Source: Isoetes taiwanensis
Taxonomy: Eukaryota; Streptophyta; Lycopodiopsida; Isoetales; Isoetaceae
Direction of reading: 5' to 3'
Length of the DNA: 64,000 nucleotides
NCBI GenBank assembly: GCA_021234155.1
Contig: JAJEKV010000077.1
Span: 1,535,012 to 1,599,011, forward strand
This document shows, in pieces, positions 47,535 through 57,829 of this stretch. The translations under genes and the position numbers were made by a program. Each line of letters begins with the position of its first letter. Positions within the stretch are counted from its first letter, which is position 1. The notes below the pieces were generated by a model, which saw nothing but the letters and a program-made list of their open reading frames with translations, was not told where the DNA came from and searched no databases.

Positions 47535-47972
47535 TCACGCCTCTTTGTGTGCTTCTCCCTTGCTTGCCTCTCTTCTTCCCATTCGGTGATTTTCTCGCTT
47601 GCCTTTACTTTTTCTTCTCTTTACATTACTCTTGCTTCTCTTTCGCTTCTTCTTTGGAGCCGCACCTCTTCTTCTTGGAATTGCTTCGCTGCTTTGTTGG
47701 GATCGCTCCCCGCCGCCGGTGATTGCTCCTCCGCCGGAGTTGCACCTCTTCCGGAACTGCTCGCCGGGCCGATGGGATCGCCTCCCGCCGCTGAGATTGC
47801 TCCTCCCGGCCGGGTTGCACCTCTTGCCGGCTGAACTGCTCTCGCCAGTTGATGGGGTCGCTCTTGCCGCCGAGATTGCTCCTCCTTTGGCTTGCACCTC
47901 TGGCCGCTGCTGGTCATCTTCAGAAGGGGACCCTACGATCTCATTTTTCTTCCAAGTTTCGTGAGGATTCAC
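47535..47972 (-). pseudogene. Gag-like N-terminal region with tandem repeats
   Basis: A 145-codon minus-strand frame is rich in Arg, Ser, Gly and Lys and contains about three copies of a 75-79 bp unit (47676-47900). Each unit reads, on the plus strand, GATTGCTCCTCC, TTGCACCTCT and GAACTGCTC. The repeat length is not a multiple of three, so the encoded repeats change frame (for example KRCNPAGRSNL and KRCNSGGGAI). The C-terminal end is highly basic (KKKRKRSKSNVKRRKSK). Position downstream of the primer-binding site fits gag, but no capsid motif is seen. Confidence 0.4.
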
Positions 47973-48239
47973 ATGAAGTGGTAAGCGGTTGCTCCTCCAT
48001 AGAGTGACATGATTCGTCTGAAGAGCTTGACTCGGCGCAAGTGCTTCAATATTGAGTCACAAGCTGGGGCTTCCATTCTTCTTGGCTGCCTATTCGGTCC
48101 TCCCAAGAACTTGGATTCTTTGGTGGTGCCCTCTTCGAGAGTTCTTCATTGTTGATTAATCTATTCGCCGATCTCACGTGATCGCTTATTCGGTGCACAC
48201 ACTCCGGCGGCAAGATTATCTAAAAAACGCCTTTATAAG

Positions 48240-49018
48240 GGCAAAGGAGATGTTTGGGCTACAATTTGGGAGCTTCTAAGGAATAGGGGTTCTTCTTTAA
48301 ACTTTTAGGGACCATTTTTTTTTTTTTACGAGTCAATGATTATAAATATTAGTTATTAGTTAAAGTAGTTTCTCTAATTATTTAGCTAACTTTCAATATT
48401 TTTTTATTTTTTTTTGGGCTAAATATTGATCATTTCGCGCCATTTTCTTTGCAAGCTTCATATTGAGCGATTCCTCGTTCAATTTTCACTTGTAAAATGG
48501 GGCTCATGAACAACTTTGAGCTCAAATTTACTAGAAGGTTTCTTTTTACTCTGTCTTCAAATTTAGCTTACCCTAACAACTAGGTCTAACTTGCTAACGA
48601 CCTTCTAACGGTGGGGAAAAAAATCTCCCACCTTTTTGGTTCATATTTGGGAATTACCCCCAATTTTTTCTATTAGGCTAGTTAGCTACTTAGGGTAATG
48701 GTTAGCTCCTTTGGTTGGTAAATTATGAGTCTACGCCATTTTTCATCGATCTTGGAATTGGTCGATTCTTCACCCATTTTATGTGAAATTTGATGTAGAT
48801 GCATAATTTCCACTCCAATTTTACTAGAAGGTTCATTAGACTCATTCTTTATCCCCTTATCCAAAACTTAATCTAACTCTATGACTCTCCTATTGGGGAA
48901 AAATTTTCTCCCACTAGGTTCAAGGTTGGAATTCCCATTCCATTCCTTTTTCTAGGTCAATTAGTCTACTAATTCAGGGATATGGTCAGTGCTAGTTTTT
49001 GGTCAACCAAGATCATGG
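48240..49018 (-). other. AT-rich leader of gypsy A
   Basis: The region between the primer-binding site and the gag-like frame has no coding signal. Two related blocks of about 280 bp occur at about 48430-48690 and 48725-48980: each has CGCCATTTT, TACTAGAAGGTT, CCTTCTAAC/CTCCTATTG-GGGGAAA, CTCCCACC/CT and CTAGTTAGCTAC words. Confidence 0.5.
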
Positions 49019-49030
49019 CTCGATACCATT
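49019..49030 (-). other. Primer-binding site, initiator tRNA-Met
   Basis: The minus strand reads TGGTATCGAGCC one base after the LTR end. It matches the plant initiator tRNA-Met complement TGGTATCAGAGCC with one missing A. Confidence 0.85.
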
Positions 49031-49031
49031 G

Positions 49032-49139
49032 TGACGCTTTTCAAGACAAATATACTCGGCATCTGTAGATACTCCACTTGAAAATCCCCCACCCAAGGTC
49101 GCTCTCTTTGATGGGCCCTCCATCTATCCCGCTCTAACA
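49032..49139 (-). repeat. 5' LTR remnant of gypsy A (108 bp)
   Basis: It begins TGTGACGCTTTTCAAGAC and follows the 3' LTR for about 105 bp to CCATCTATCCCGCTCT, then ends ACA immediately before the target duplication. The terminal ACA is consistent with retention of the last bases of the LTR after an internal deletion of about 1.48 kb. Confidence 0.8.
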
Positions 49140-49144
49140 ACTAT
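49140..49144. repeat. Target site duplication ACTAT, right of gypsy A
   Basis: It matches 39549-39553. Removing the element and one copy joins the host reading frame. Confidence 0.8.
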
Positions 49145-50480
49145 GTCTTGGCAAAATCTGCTTACATCCTTCCTGCTCATGGACTCCTCCAAACATCCTC
49201 TAAGTGACCTTTCTTTCATGGACAATGCCACAACTCTCATTCGAAAATATTAACTCGCTTTTAACTTCCTTATCTCGCACCCCAGCCAGACCTAGCCATT
49301 TTTTTTACCTCTATGCTATTCAGATAATCTGATCTAATACGTAATTTAGTAGTTCTAAGTCCCCTTGCTACCTTATCATCAGTTTGCCTATGCACTCTCA
49401 TGTAAAAATCTTTTTCCTTCGGAATAGCAGCACAAAGTGAACATTGATAATTCACAAAGGGTTCACCACTAAAGCTAATCCTCTTGCACTTCATATGCCT
49501 AAACGTGCCACTAACATGTATTACATCCTGCCCAACCACTAATGTATGCTGCAATGTAGGTTCACAATACCATTGTGTTCCCATTTTCAGCTCATGCAGA
49601 AAGGGTCTTAAATCCTTTACTTTATCTCCATACTTCCTGCCATACTTATATTTGTTTTGCCAAAAGCCCCAACATAGTAAAGCCAAAGATGTTTCTGTTA
49701 GCGAAAGACAACGAAGTCTAAATAATCTACAAACTTACAATACAATAAATGTTACAAAGCACTTAAGAGTACTCACGTGAACTATTACTTGATGATGCTT
49801 GGTCTGCCAGAGATGGAGGGTCGCTACAAAACAAGGCAAAGTAAAAATCAGCAAACATTATTCAACATTAAATTAGCTAGAATATGAACACTTGTAGCAA
49901 ATAGAATGTAGCGCACCTCTTGCAAAAAACTTCAAAGAAATTTCCTTGATGCGGTCTGGTTCAAAGAGATTTTTTGGGCCCACCTCTTGTTCTTTGCTCA
50001 TCCTCAATCCTTCTCAATATTCATGATGGCATGCACGCCCTCTTTGAGAGAATATGGTCTTTCATATGGCCAATGAGACTTCCAGATTTTGGAAACAACT
50101 CAAGGAGCCTTTCACACATGGCACAAATGATATGAATGTCTTCAACCCTTACAAATCCACAAATGGTATTCTCATAAAGCTTAAACACAACATCAAATAC
50201 TCTAGTTTCCTCTTGAAACTTTGCAATGGCAGCCAGTAAAAACATACTTTCAACTAGAGCTTGGTTCTCTTTGGACATATGCAACTCTTCCTCATCATTA
50301 CAAGGCTGATCCTCCTTTTCCCTCAATCCTGCAGACCCCCCCAGACCTTTTCCTCATGCTTGAGGTTACGCCATAATTCTCGCATGGCCCTTGGACTTTA
50401 GATGGTCAAGCTCAAAGTTACACATGGTATCATCTCCACCTTTCCCATATTTCTTTCACATTCAAGACACCAAATAGAAA
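49145..50480 (-). pseudogene. Uncharacterised large plant gene, 5' portion
   Basis: Minus-strand blocks in order: WCLECERNMG then FELDHLKSKGHARIM (about 50470-50360, Cys/His-rich, zinc-finger-like, with one frameshift); EKEDQPCNDEEELHMSKENQ and AMCERLLELFPKSGSLIGH (50326-50040); MSKEQEVGPKNLFEPDRIKE (about 50000-49920); a short exon PPSLADQASSSNSS flanked by TTGTTTTGTAG and GTGAGT splice signals (about 49831-49786); GFWQNKYKYGRKYG, SFSGEPFVNYQCSLCA and VARGLRTTKLRIRSDYLN (49686-49290); then ESMSRKDVSRFCQDIV running into the TSD at 49144. The frame continues at 39553 beyond gypsy A. Upstream exons would lie beyond element B, outside the window. Confidence 0.65.
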
Positions 50481-50495
50481 ATATACCTTTACCAT

Positions 50496-51500
50496 TGTGA
50501 CGCCCCTCAAGCTAAATATACTGCACCCGGCCAGACACCTCCTTAGAAATCCCCCATCCGGTCCTTCGACCGCACGGGCCCTCCGTCTATCCCACACTAT
50601 GGGATCACCTCAGTGCGGGAAGGGAACATGAAGGTGTCTTACGTGCCCCTTCCCCTATGGGCTCCTATCACGCTGAAGCATAAACAACGTCAGAACTAGC
50701 AATAACAATACATCATACTACCTCGAAGGGTAGCCCATCCACATATCCATAGCTACAAAGAAGATAAGCATATGCCATAAAACATGAGAGCTCCTACCCA
50801 TGGCTCCAACTCATCAAAAGGATGAGGATCTGGCCGGGCCTCAAGATAGAGCAGGCGAAGTCATAACAATGGCGGGGTCGGCTATAGACAATGGCTAGGG
50901 TTGACCACTCCATCCGCCCCTCCCTGCATACTTTGCGCATGAGCTAGATCGGGCTCGCATGACTCTAGCCTTCCTGGATACGCAATCCCATGGCATCATC
51001 CATCAGACTACTCCAGTTGCATCTCCCCTACCCGGCCGAGGCAGGAAGGGTTGCATCTCCCTTTCCCGGGTCTAGAGGTTCCACGAAGCTGCTAGAGAAT
51101 CGTGGGCGACACACAATTGCACCCGACTTAACCCCCCAAAACAGAGAGCCAAGCCGACACTTGCAACTCCCCCGAGAGAGGCGGGTGCACACCATTGCCC
51201 CAAGAGGTGTCAGACCCATGCTCGACCCACACAAAGTGACCGGCCATAGGCCTAGCCCGCTATGGGATCCCCAGTAGCCACGCTCAGCAGGGATCCTCCT
51301 AGCCCCATTGTGTAGTGCTGAGTCACATCATAGCCCCAACAGCCCAGTGGGCTCTTATGCACTGGCCGCATCTAATAGGAACTAAGGGGTCTAAACTAGG
51401 AGCATACTACATATGGCTCTAGGTCTCTACCCCCTTCCCAATACAAGAGGAGCAAACATGATCAACCAACATCACATAACATCATATCATGATAATCTTC
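50496..51500 (-). repeat. 3' LTR of gypsy B, first part
   Basis: It starts TGTGACGCCCCTCAAGC after ACCAT and aligns with LTR A through CCTACTACC/ACTACCTCGAAGGGTAG, CTCTACCCCCTTCCCAATAC and GAGGAGCAAACATGATCAACC up to a TTC at 51498-51500, where the 11.4-kb element is inserted. Confidence 0.9.
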
Positions 51501-51513
51501 CACAAGGCCCCCA
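51501..51513 (+). repeat. Left terminal inverted repeat
   Basis: CACAAGGCCCCCA; exact reverse complement of 62894-62906. Confidence 0.9.
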
Positions 51514-52849
51514 CAAATTAACACGCATATATAATCACGATGGAAATCAGTATAAGGGTGGTTTTTTCTACATGCAACTCATAATGTCAACAAAAACCAT
51601 ATGTCAACCATAGTTTTGTGAAATCACTGCTAGTTCGATCATATTTATTATACTAATTTCATATCTTACACTAGTTTCTTGAAGTTATTACCAGTTCAAG
51701 GTCGGTTTTTAAGTGTGCATTGTTAAATCATGCTATTCAGCATTGGCTTTATTTTTTTGGCTTCGAATCTTGCTGCAATCTTACAGGTAAGCCAGCAGCT
51801 TATATTTCATCCCACCCTGTTTCATGTTCTTTGACAATAGTACCTCGGATTTTGCTGCACTTTTAGGATCTAAGGTGGCTATGGCAGAGCAGGGGCAAGG
51901 TCTGGAACAACGGTAAAGTATGGAGGCTAAGGTCCGCTCTACATATTCTATTCTTCAGGTGAATTTGAGTACACGCACTTTTGCCTCCTTTTGTAGGTGA
52001 TCAATTCTCTTTACTAGATCTACGTGGTTTAATATCCCAGAACTCTATTGGAACAATATTGTGGCGGTTATTGTGCACAAAGCATGGAATAAGTTCAACA
52101 TTGAGGAGTTACCTACTTACCTTAGCATAAGGAAGTTGAGCTTCTTTAGTTGTTCAAGTGAGAGGCTAATTTTCGTTTAGGGTAGCTGGCATTTATTCCA
52201 CAAGCTATTCGTCTATTTCTATTTGCATATAGAATGCTGAAGAGCAGACTTCTCTTTGCACTCTCGAGATATCAATTGGAGGTATTAATAGTCTTCATCC
52301 TTTTACCTTTTGCATGATTCCAATGTTTTTCAGGTTATTGCTGATGTTATCGAGGTGAAATGTAAGTAATACTCTACCATTTCCGTTCTTGCAGTGCACC
52401 AGTTATGCTTCTTTCTTAAGGTGAATTGCCCTTTGAATTGCTTAATCTGATTCTGCATGATCTGATTGCTGTAAAACATATGGTAAAAAATGTGGGTTCA
52501 AATCCCACGTGTTCACATTTCCATTGCTTCGCGCAACTAAACTTGATACCTAAAGCAGCATTAAATACTCTAGGGGATCAGGTTATTTAAATTATATTGG
52601 TTAATTATTTGGTATCGCATACTAGGGAATCTAAACCATCTACATTTACCACACTATGGTGTTACAATTAATCACCGTCAGTCATCATAATTAGACACTA
52701 TCATGTCTATATACCAAGAAATATAGGTGTGATCATACATCATTCATATTAAAGCATAAGTACACATCATATCACGTTAAAATATTACACTATAACCAAG
52801 TGGATAGGTTCAATACCAGACGTTTTATACCTAATAATGATATGAATTG
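51514..52849. other. Unassigned left interior of the 11.4-kb element
   Basis: No gene was recognised. A GTGGGTTCAAATCCCAC palindrome resembling a tRNA T-arm occurs at about 52492 but no tRNA fold surrounds it. A direct word ACACATCATAT is shared between about 52764 and about 62669 on both flanks. Confidence 0.4.
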
Positions 52850-53120
52850 AATGATCTGACACAAATTTCCGTTATAAAACGCGAAAAATACGGCGAATTA
52901 ACGGAAATGAGTGTAAATTTTCGGCGACGCTGAAAGTTAACAAAACCAGCGACGCAGCGAAAAATTTTCAGACGTCTGAAAAAATTTCAGCGTCTGTAAA
53001 ATCTGATTCCACGCCTTTAAGCCAATTTTTTCACGTCATGGCGAAGATTCACCGCCAATCGCAGAGCGAATTTTTTCGCTGTGATTAAGCGTTACCGGCG
53101 TCGCCGTAAATATTTTGAAC
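52850..53120. repeat. Left subterminal repeat array
   Basis: CGGCGACGCTGAAAG, CAGCGACGCAGCGAAAAATT, TTTCAGACGTCTG, TTTCAGCGTCTGTAAAA and GGCGTCGC words repeat in both orientations. The same words occur at 62225-62520, with roughly mirrored order (AAATTTCCG near 52865 and its complement CGGAAATTT near 62564). Confidence 0.75.
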
Positions 53121-53633
53121 CGGCGTCGCGAAACATATCTTCACGTGCGAAAATATTTTCAAGCAGCGCTGTTTTTGTTCCTTTCGCTTTAGCGGTAAAA
53201 TTTTCTAGTTTGTTTTGCCGATTTACTAAGCAAAAATATTTGCGCCTAACTGCTTGACCTTGTTTTGTGCACCGCATTAATAGTATATTTAAGAAAAACG
53301 TGATTAGCCCTAGAATTCACCTCGAACGTTGACCGCCAAAGTTGAGTCAAAATACCTCGGGAAACGGTTTGCCTTTGAGGTCGTTTTTTGAGTCACGCGG
53401 CTGACGTTGGATACCGAACGTGAGTTTACCCGCCCCAGTGGTTTCCGCCTTGGGTTGGCATCCGCTTCCATAGAATATCCTATAGGGTCCTTGTTCAACC
53501 CCCTTGATTCTTTTCAAGATCGAACGCCGACGTAACATATGCATTGTGAGCTTGCTCCTTTGCATATATCGCCTTCCTTTAGTTCGTGTAATCAAGGAGT
53601 CGATTAAGAGACATTGTCGGTAGGGTCCGAGCA

Positions 53634-55745
53634 ATGGTGGCTACTGGTCATGCATCTACCTCCGAGGTGCGAGGCAATGGTCATGCATCTACCTCTAGAG
53701 GTGCGAGGATCGCGTGTGTGCGCAGGCGGCACCCGGGCGACCGCAACTTTCGTGCACATGGTCGCTGATGACCGGAGTTCTTGGTCGGAAAAGAGGCCCG
53801 AATGGGAGTTTGTGAAAGAGTTTAGGCGAAACGAAAGTGGGAATGTGTGTTTTGTGGATACACATCGGGTAAATGGTTACGCAACAAGAATTCGAGCTCA
53901 CATCTTACGTGAACGAGGCGTCGGTTAATCGCAACTTGTACCGCATCTGGCGACTTGCGAAAGGATGCCATCGAGATTGTCTCGACCGGATGGGATAACA
54001 TAAAACGAAGAATAATATGAGAAACGCACGAAGTTACGAATACTCAAGAGCGGTAGGCAGAAGCGTATCCGAAGATAACTATACCACCTGGGGACAACAG
54101 ATACCATCGAGGGCGGACTAGGGTCAATAGGTACAAGCACGGAGAAACAGAGAATGATAGAGACAATTGAAATAGTGGAAAGACAGACGGCTAAAACAGA
54201 GGGTTGATCATTGCTTAACATCGAAAGCAATTGAAGAAGACACAAACCGAAGGTTGTAGAGGCATTTTATATGCCGGGCCGCTCCACATATTCGAGCATA
54301 AAGCAATGAAAGAAGCCTTCCAAGAAGTTGCCAAAGCAGGACCGGCTTTTAGATCGCCTTCATACAAGCATGCCAACAATAAGATGGTTGATGAAATACA
54401 TGGAAAAATGGTTGAGAGGGTGGAGATGAAGTTGTGTCGTGTGGATCAAGCGCTGCCAGCTTCATTAGTGACCGATGGTTGGAGCAATGTAAACAAGGAC
54501 CATCTTATTAATTTCATGATCGTGTATCCGAGGGGTGAAGTATTTTTGAAAACCGTAGAAACCAAAACTGACCAAGTGACCGGAGATTGGATTTTTCAAA
54601 AACAAAGGCCGTGATAGAGAGTTTTGGACCCAAGAGAATATTTCAAGTTGTAATGGATAACGCGCCTAATTGCAAGCTAGCGGGTCAATTCATCGAGGTC
54701 AATTTCCGTGGTTGCATGCTACTAGTTGCCAATGCCATTGCTGAACCTATTCTTTGAAGGACCGGTTCTCACAAAGACACGTGGTTCAAAGATCCCATTC
54801 GGAAAAGCGCTCGGCTTGTAAAATTCATCACAAAGAAGCCGGGCAATTTATGCCATTTACAAGTCATTGCGTCCGAAAGAGCCTAGCACTCATGAATCCT
54901 GGGCAAACTTCGGTTTGGTTCCAATTATATCGTCTTGAAAAGAGTGCTGAAGTGTCGGATTGGATTATCTCAACCTTTAATCATCAGAGTTTTTGATTGG
55001 GAAAGAAGGCGAAAAGGGAAAAATGCCGCTAAACACCGACAAAGAAGTCTGCTGCCCTTCTCGAAAATGCTTGGGGAGACATTTTGGAAAGGTGTAAAAA
55101 TGTTGTGAGGTGCATGCAACCCGCTTTTGTCATGCCATCAAAACCCTTGATTCTTCGGGCAAGCACCGGAAAGGTCTGAGGTGTTGGCACTCCATTCAAT
55201 CCTTCCTAGAACGTGATGGTCCCAATGCGCCATTTGACAATGCTAAGCTGGCGCAAAGACTACTCGTAGACTTCAATGAACGATGGAAGAAGTCATACAA
55301 AGTGATCTTCATGGCGCGATGCCTTAGACCCACACAACCACGATATGGACCAGCATACGATAAAGAAGTGATGGGGTCGTTGAAGAAGGTTGCAAAATGT
55401 TCTATCCCAACAGCTCCCTGGACTACAAGCTTTTCATTGCCGAGTTAATCAATACCGTAACCTCGAAAGTGGAAGGTGGGCGGATGAAGAGCTTCACGAC
55501 GACCGAGAGTCATAAGAAGGAACCAAATATGGAATCATATGCATGGTGGCAAGCCCATGGGCAAGTTACGATACCTTGCGTGGGCAATTGCAATGACTAT
55601 CCTCTCTTTGGTATCTTCCAATAGTGCAAGTGAGAGGAATTGGAGTGCCTATAAGTACATACACAATTGTCACCCGCAATCGCTTGCTACATAAGAAGGC
55701 GCATAAACTTGTATACAACTTCTCAAACCCGGCGGCTATTGAATC
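53634..55745 (+). pseudogene. hAT transposase (BED, DUF659, dimerisation domain), broken
   Basis: Plus-strand frames read in order: a start MVATGHASTSEVRGNGHAST with a short repeat; a BED-type zinc finger (WEFVKEF, then CVFCGYT in one frame and ATRIRAHIL in another, 53795-53915); AFQEVAKAGPAFRSPSY (about 54320); the DUF659 core LVTDGWSNVNKDHLINFM with YPRGEVFLKTVE (54455-54570); FGPKRIFQVVMDNAPNCK (about 54620-54680, with the catalytic-domain DNA motif); WFKDPI and RLVKFITKK (about 54780-54830); LVDFNERWKKSYKVI (about 55270); a WWQAHGQ stretch (about 55540); and ASERNWSAYKYIH (about 55630), the hAT C-terminal dimerisation signature. Repeated shifts and stops make it non-functional. Motif order matches the plant BED/DUF659 hAT group. 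Confidence 0.9.
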
Positions 55746-55790
55746 GTAATAAATTGGGTACATCCGCCAATCGATAAGCTACGGTTCCTT

Positions 55791-56330
55791 TCATGGATGC
55801 AGATTCGAAGTGGAAGAGGACACCAAGACGGTGAGGACGAGATGCTTGCAATAAATGCTGCAAGCCATGTTGATGAAGACATTCAACGTACCCACTTCGT
55901 TGATGACGAAGATGATATAGACCAAGCCATATTCTCGGGGCGGATCGGCCGGCCAAGAGGATACCGAGGAGTCCGATACGAAAGGCGTGTTCGAGCAATG
56001 CAGTTGATGGCGGATCGGCTTACGTGATCCAACGGACTCACCTTTGCGCTTTACCTTGACAAACAGAGAACGGGCTAGGAAAAACACGTCTCGAGGACGT
56101 TTCACTAAAGGAAAGGGTCATCGGAGGTTGAACCTAGGTTCCCAGCAAGAAGAGGATGGAACTGCAAATGATGAAACCGATGAAGATTGCCTAGAAAAAT
56201 GATGTGATGAGTATCTTCAGTCTGTTGTAATTGGTCTTGAGGATTTTCATACTATTGTAACCGCCCCCCGCACTATTAATAAAAAAGAAGTTTTTTGGTT
56301 ATAATTTTTTGTCACAAATGTTTTAGCTTA
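55791..56330 (+). other. 3' flank of the hAT gene
   Basis: A plus-strand frame at 55797-56027 (with AASHVDEDIQRTHFVDDEDD, acidic) could be the C-terminal tail of the hAT protein. It is followed by TA-rich sequence with AATAAAAAAG at about 56278, a possible polyadenylation signal. Confidence 0.4.
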
Positions 56331-56580
56331 ATGTATGATAGTTCTTTCTATGTTTATTTCTATGTTTCTTTCATGTGTAACCGCTAGCCTGAAAACCTTT
56401 CGTTGGATCGAGACCTGCCTCGACCTCGTTGTTGCTTGCCTCTTCGCATGCGCCGAATCTTGCTGATGAGAAGTAATCACGCATGAAGGGGCCAAACAGC
56501 CTCGGACCAGCCCTGACGAATCTGATCCATCGAAAGGTTCACAAGGTACCGGTACCCAAGCTCGGAATAATAACCCGGAT

Positions 56581-56740
56581 GCCAAATTGGGCTTTGAATG
56601 CTATCTCGACCTATAATTGTATTTGCTCTATTCCTCACGGCACATGCTCAATACCCAAAATGGGTTTGCATGGCATGTGCCACCCAAAGGAATGGAGGTA
56701 CAAATTATAGGTCCGTCTGGCATCCAAATGGCGATTTGGC
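56581..56740. repeat. Foldback A, copy 1
   Basis: A 160-bp inverted repeat. GCCAAATTGGGCTTTGAATG at one end pairs with CATCCAAATGGCGATTTGGC at the other, and CCTATAAT pairs with ATTATAGG. The centre holds GGCACATG...CATGTGCC. Confidence 0.85.
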
Positions 56741-56787
56741 AACCATTCAAGAGGATCACGCCCGTGCCGGATGAAAGAGACTGAGTA

Positions 56788-56907
56788 CAAGCATCGAGAC
56801 TTCCCAACCCTTGCTTTCACCTCTTTGAACAATGGAACTTAGCATGTAAACTAAGCTACATTGCCCAAAGAGGAGGGAAAAGAAAGATTGGGAAGTCTCG
56901 ATGCTTG
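56788..56907. repeat. Foldback B, copy 1
   Basis: CAAGCATCGAGACTTCCCAA pairs with TTGGGAAGTCTCGATGCTTG, 20 bp perfect. The stem continues with mismatches through CTCTTTG...CAAAGAG and TTAGC...CTAA around a short centre, 120 bp in all. Confidence 0.9.
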
Positions 56908-57116
56908 AACTCATCAATCACTAACATCCAATTAACCCGGCGATCACGCCGATTCAAGAGGGTTGGGCTCTTGGCTTACTCCTTTCGAGTTTCACAGCAT
57001 ATCTAATTCGCCACCGAAAGTGAGCCATGTCATCCTAGGGGGCAAATTAGATACACAAAAACGAAAAACGAAAAGAGACTAAGCCGTGGTGAGCGAAGTT
57101 GAAGACACTTCTGTAT

Positions 57117-57273
57117 GCCAAATTGGGCTTTGAATGCTATCCGCACCTATAATGTATTTCATTCCTCTGGGTGGCACATGCCGAATACCCAAATGGGTTT
57201 GCATGGCATGTGCCACCCAAAGGAATGGAGGTACAAATTATAGGTCCGGATGGCATCCAAATGGCGATTTGGC
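57117..57273. repeat. Foldback A, copy 2
   Basis: Same as copy 1, about 85 percent identical, with a better-preserved centre (GGGTGGCACATGCC with GGCATGTGCCACCC). Confidence 0.85.
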
Positions 57274-57470
57274 GTACCAAAAGTTAACGCGGACGCGTCC
57301 TCCAATTTCAAAGTCATAGTGATGCTCAAGGTTCTCCATCAATAGAAGGGAGTTAGGATGTTCCATGATTTGGTGCCTAACAGCCATCTGATAGATGGAC
57401 AAACGAGCACCACTTTGGCTTGAAATTAGAGTGCGCTCTCACCTCTGACGCCTCGAGACCTGGGTCCAGG

Positions 57471-57586
57471 CATCGAGACGTCCCAATCTTTGCTTTCCCC
57501 CGGGTCTTTGGACAATGGAACTTAGCATGTAAACTAAGCTACATTGCCCAAAGAGCCGGGGAAAGAAAAACCGGAAGTCTCGATGC
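57471..57586. repeat. Foldback B, copy 2
   Basis: CATCGAGACGTCCCAATCTT and its partner AGTCTCGATG close the stem. The inner CTTAGC-ATGTAAA-CTAAGC centre is identical to copy 1. Confidence 0.85.
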
Positions 57587-57829
57587 TTGAATTCAGGAGT
57601 CAAAGCTTGCTTCAATCACTAACATCTAATGAACACACAGAATCGCAAGCAACCACTAGGCCTTATATCCTCCGTGGCCACAATAAAAATAGAGTACTCA
57701 AAAACCTTGTAACCTCCTCTAGAACGATTTACGCTCGGTCAAAATTTGGCATGTCTAAAACAGGTAATATCTCATTTTCATTGGTCATTTGGATCAATAT
57801 AATCACCCCCCTGCCCCGAGGTGGTGGTA

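Larger units (their letters stand above)
39554..49139 (-). mobile_element. Ty3/gypsy LTR retrotransposon A
   Basis: From high to low coordinate: 5' LTR remnant (49032-49139), tRNA-Met primer-binding site (49019-49030), leader and gag-like region, RT (about 43770-43190), integrase (about 42970-42313), 3' untranslated region, polypurine tract (41147-41160) and complete 3' LTR (39554-41146). The LTR ends are the inverted repeat TGTGACG/CGTCACA. A 5-bp duplication ACTAT flanks the whole element. The distance between the RT and integrase motifs is only about 0.75 kb, too short for an intact RNase H, so the element is internally deleted and inactive. It interrupts a host gene. Confidence 0.85.

Noticed and set aside
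47599-47964. Plus-strand 121-codon leucine/alanine-rich frame
   Set aside because: It is the opposite-strand shadow of GC-rich tandem repeats in a minus-strand retroelement.
51491-51510. 8-bp hAT target duplication at the ends of the 11.4-kb element
   Set aside because: Flanks compared at 8 bp do not match; only TTC is shared, so a 3-bp duplication is favoured.
52480-52520. tRNA gene from GTGGGTTCAAATCCCAC
   Set aside because: A T-arm-like palindrome is present but no matching acceptor, D or anticodon arms.
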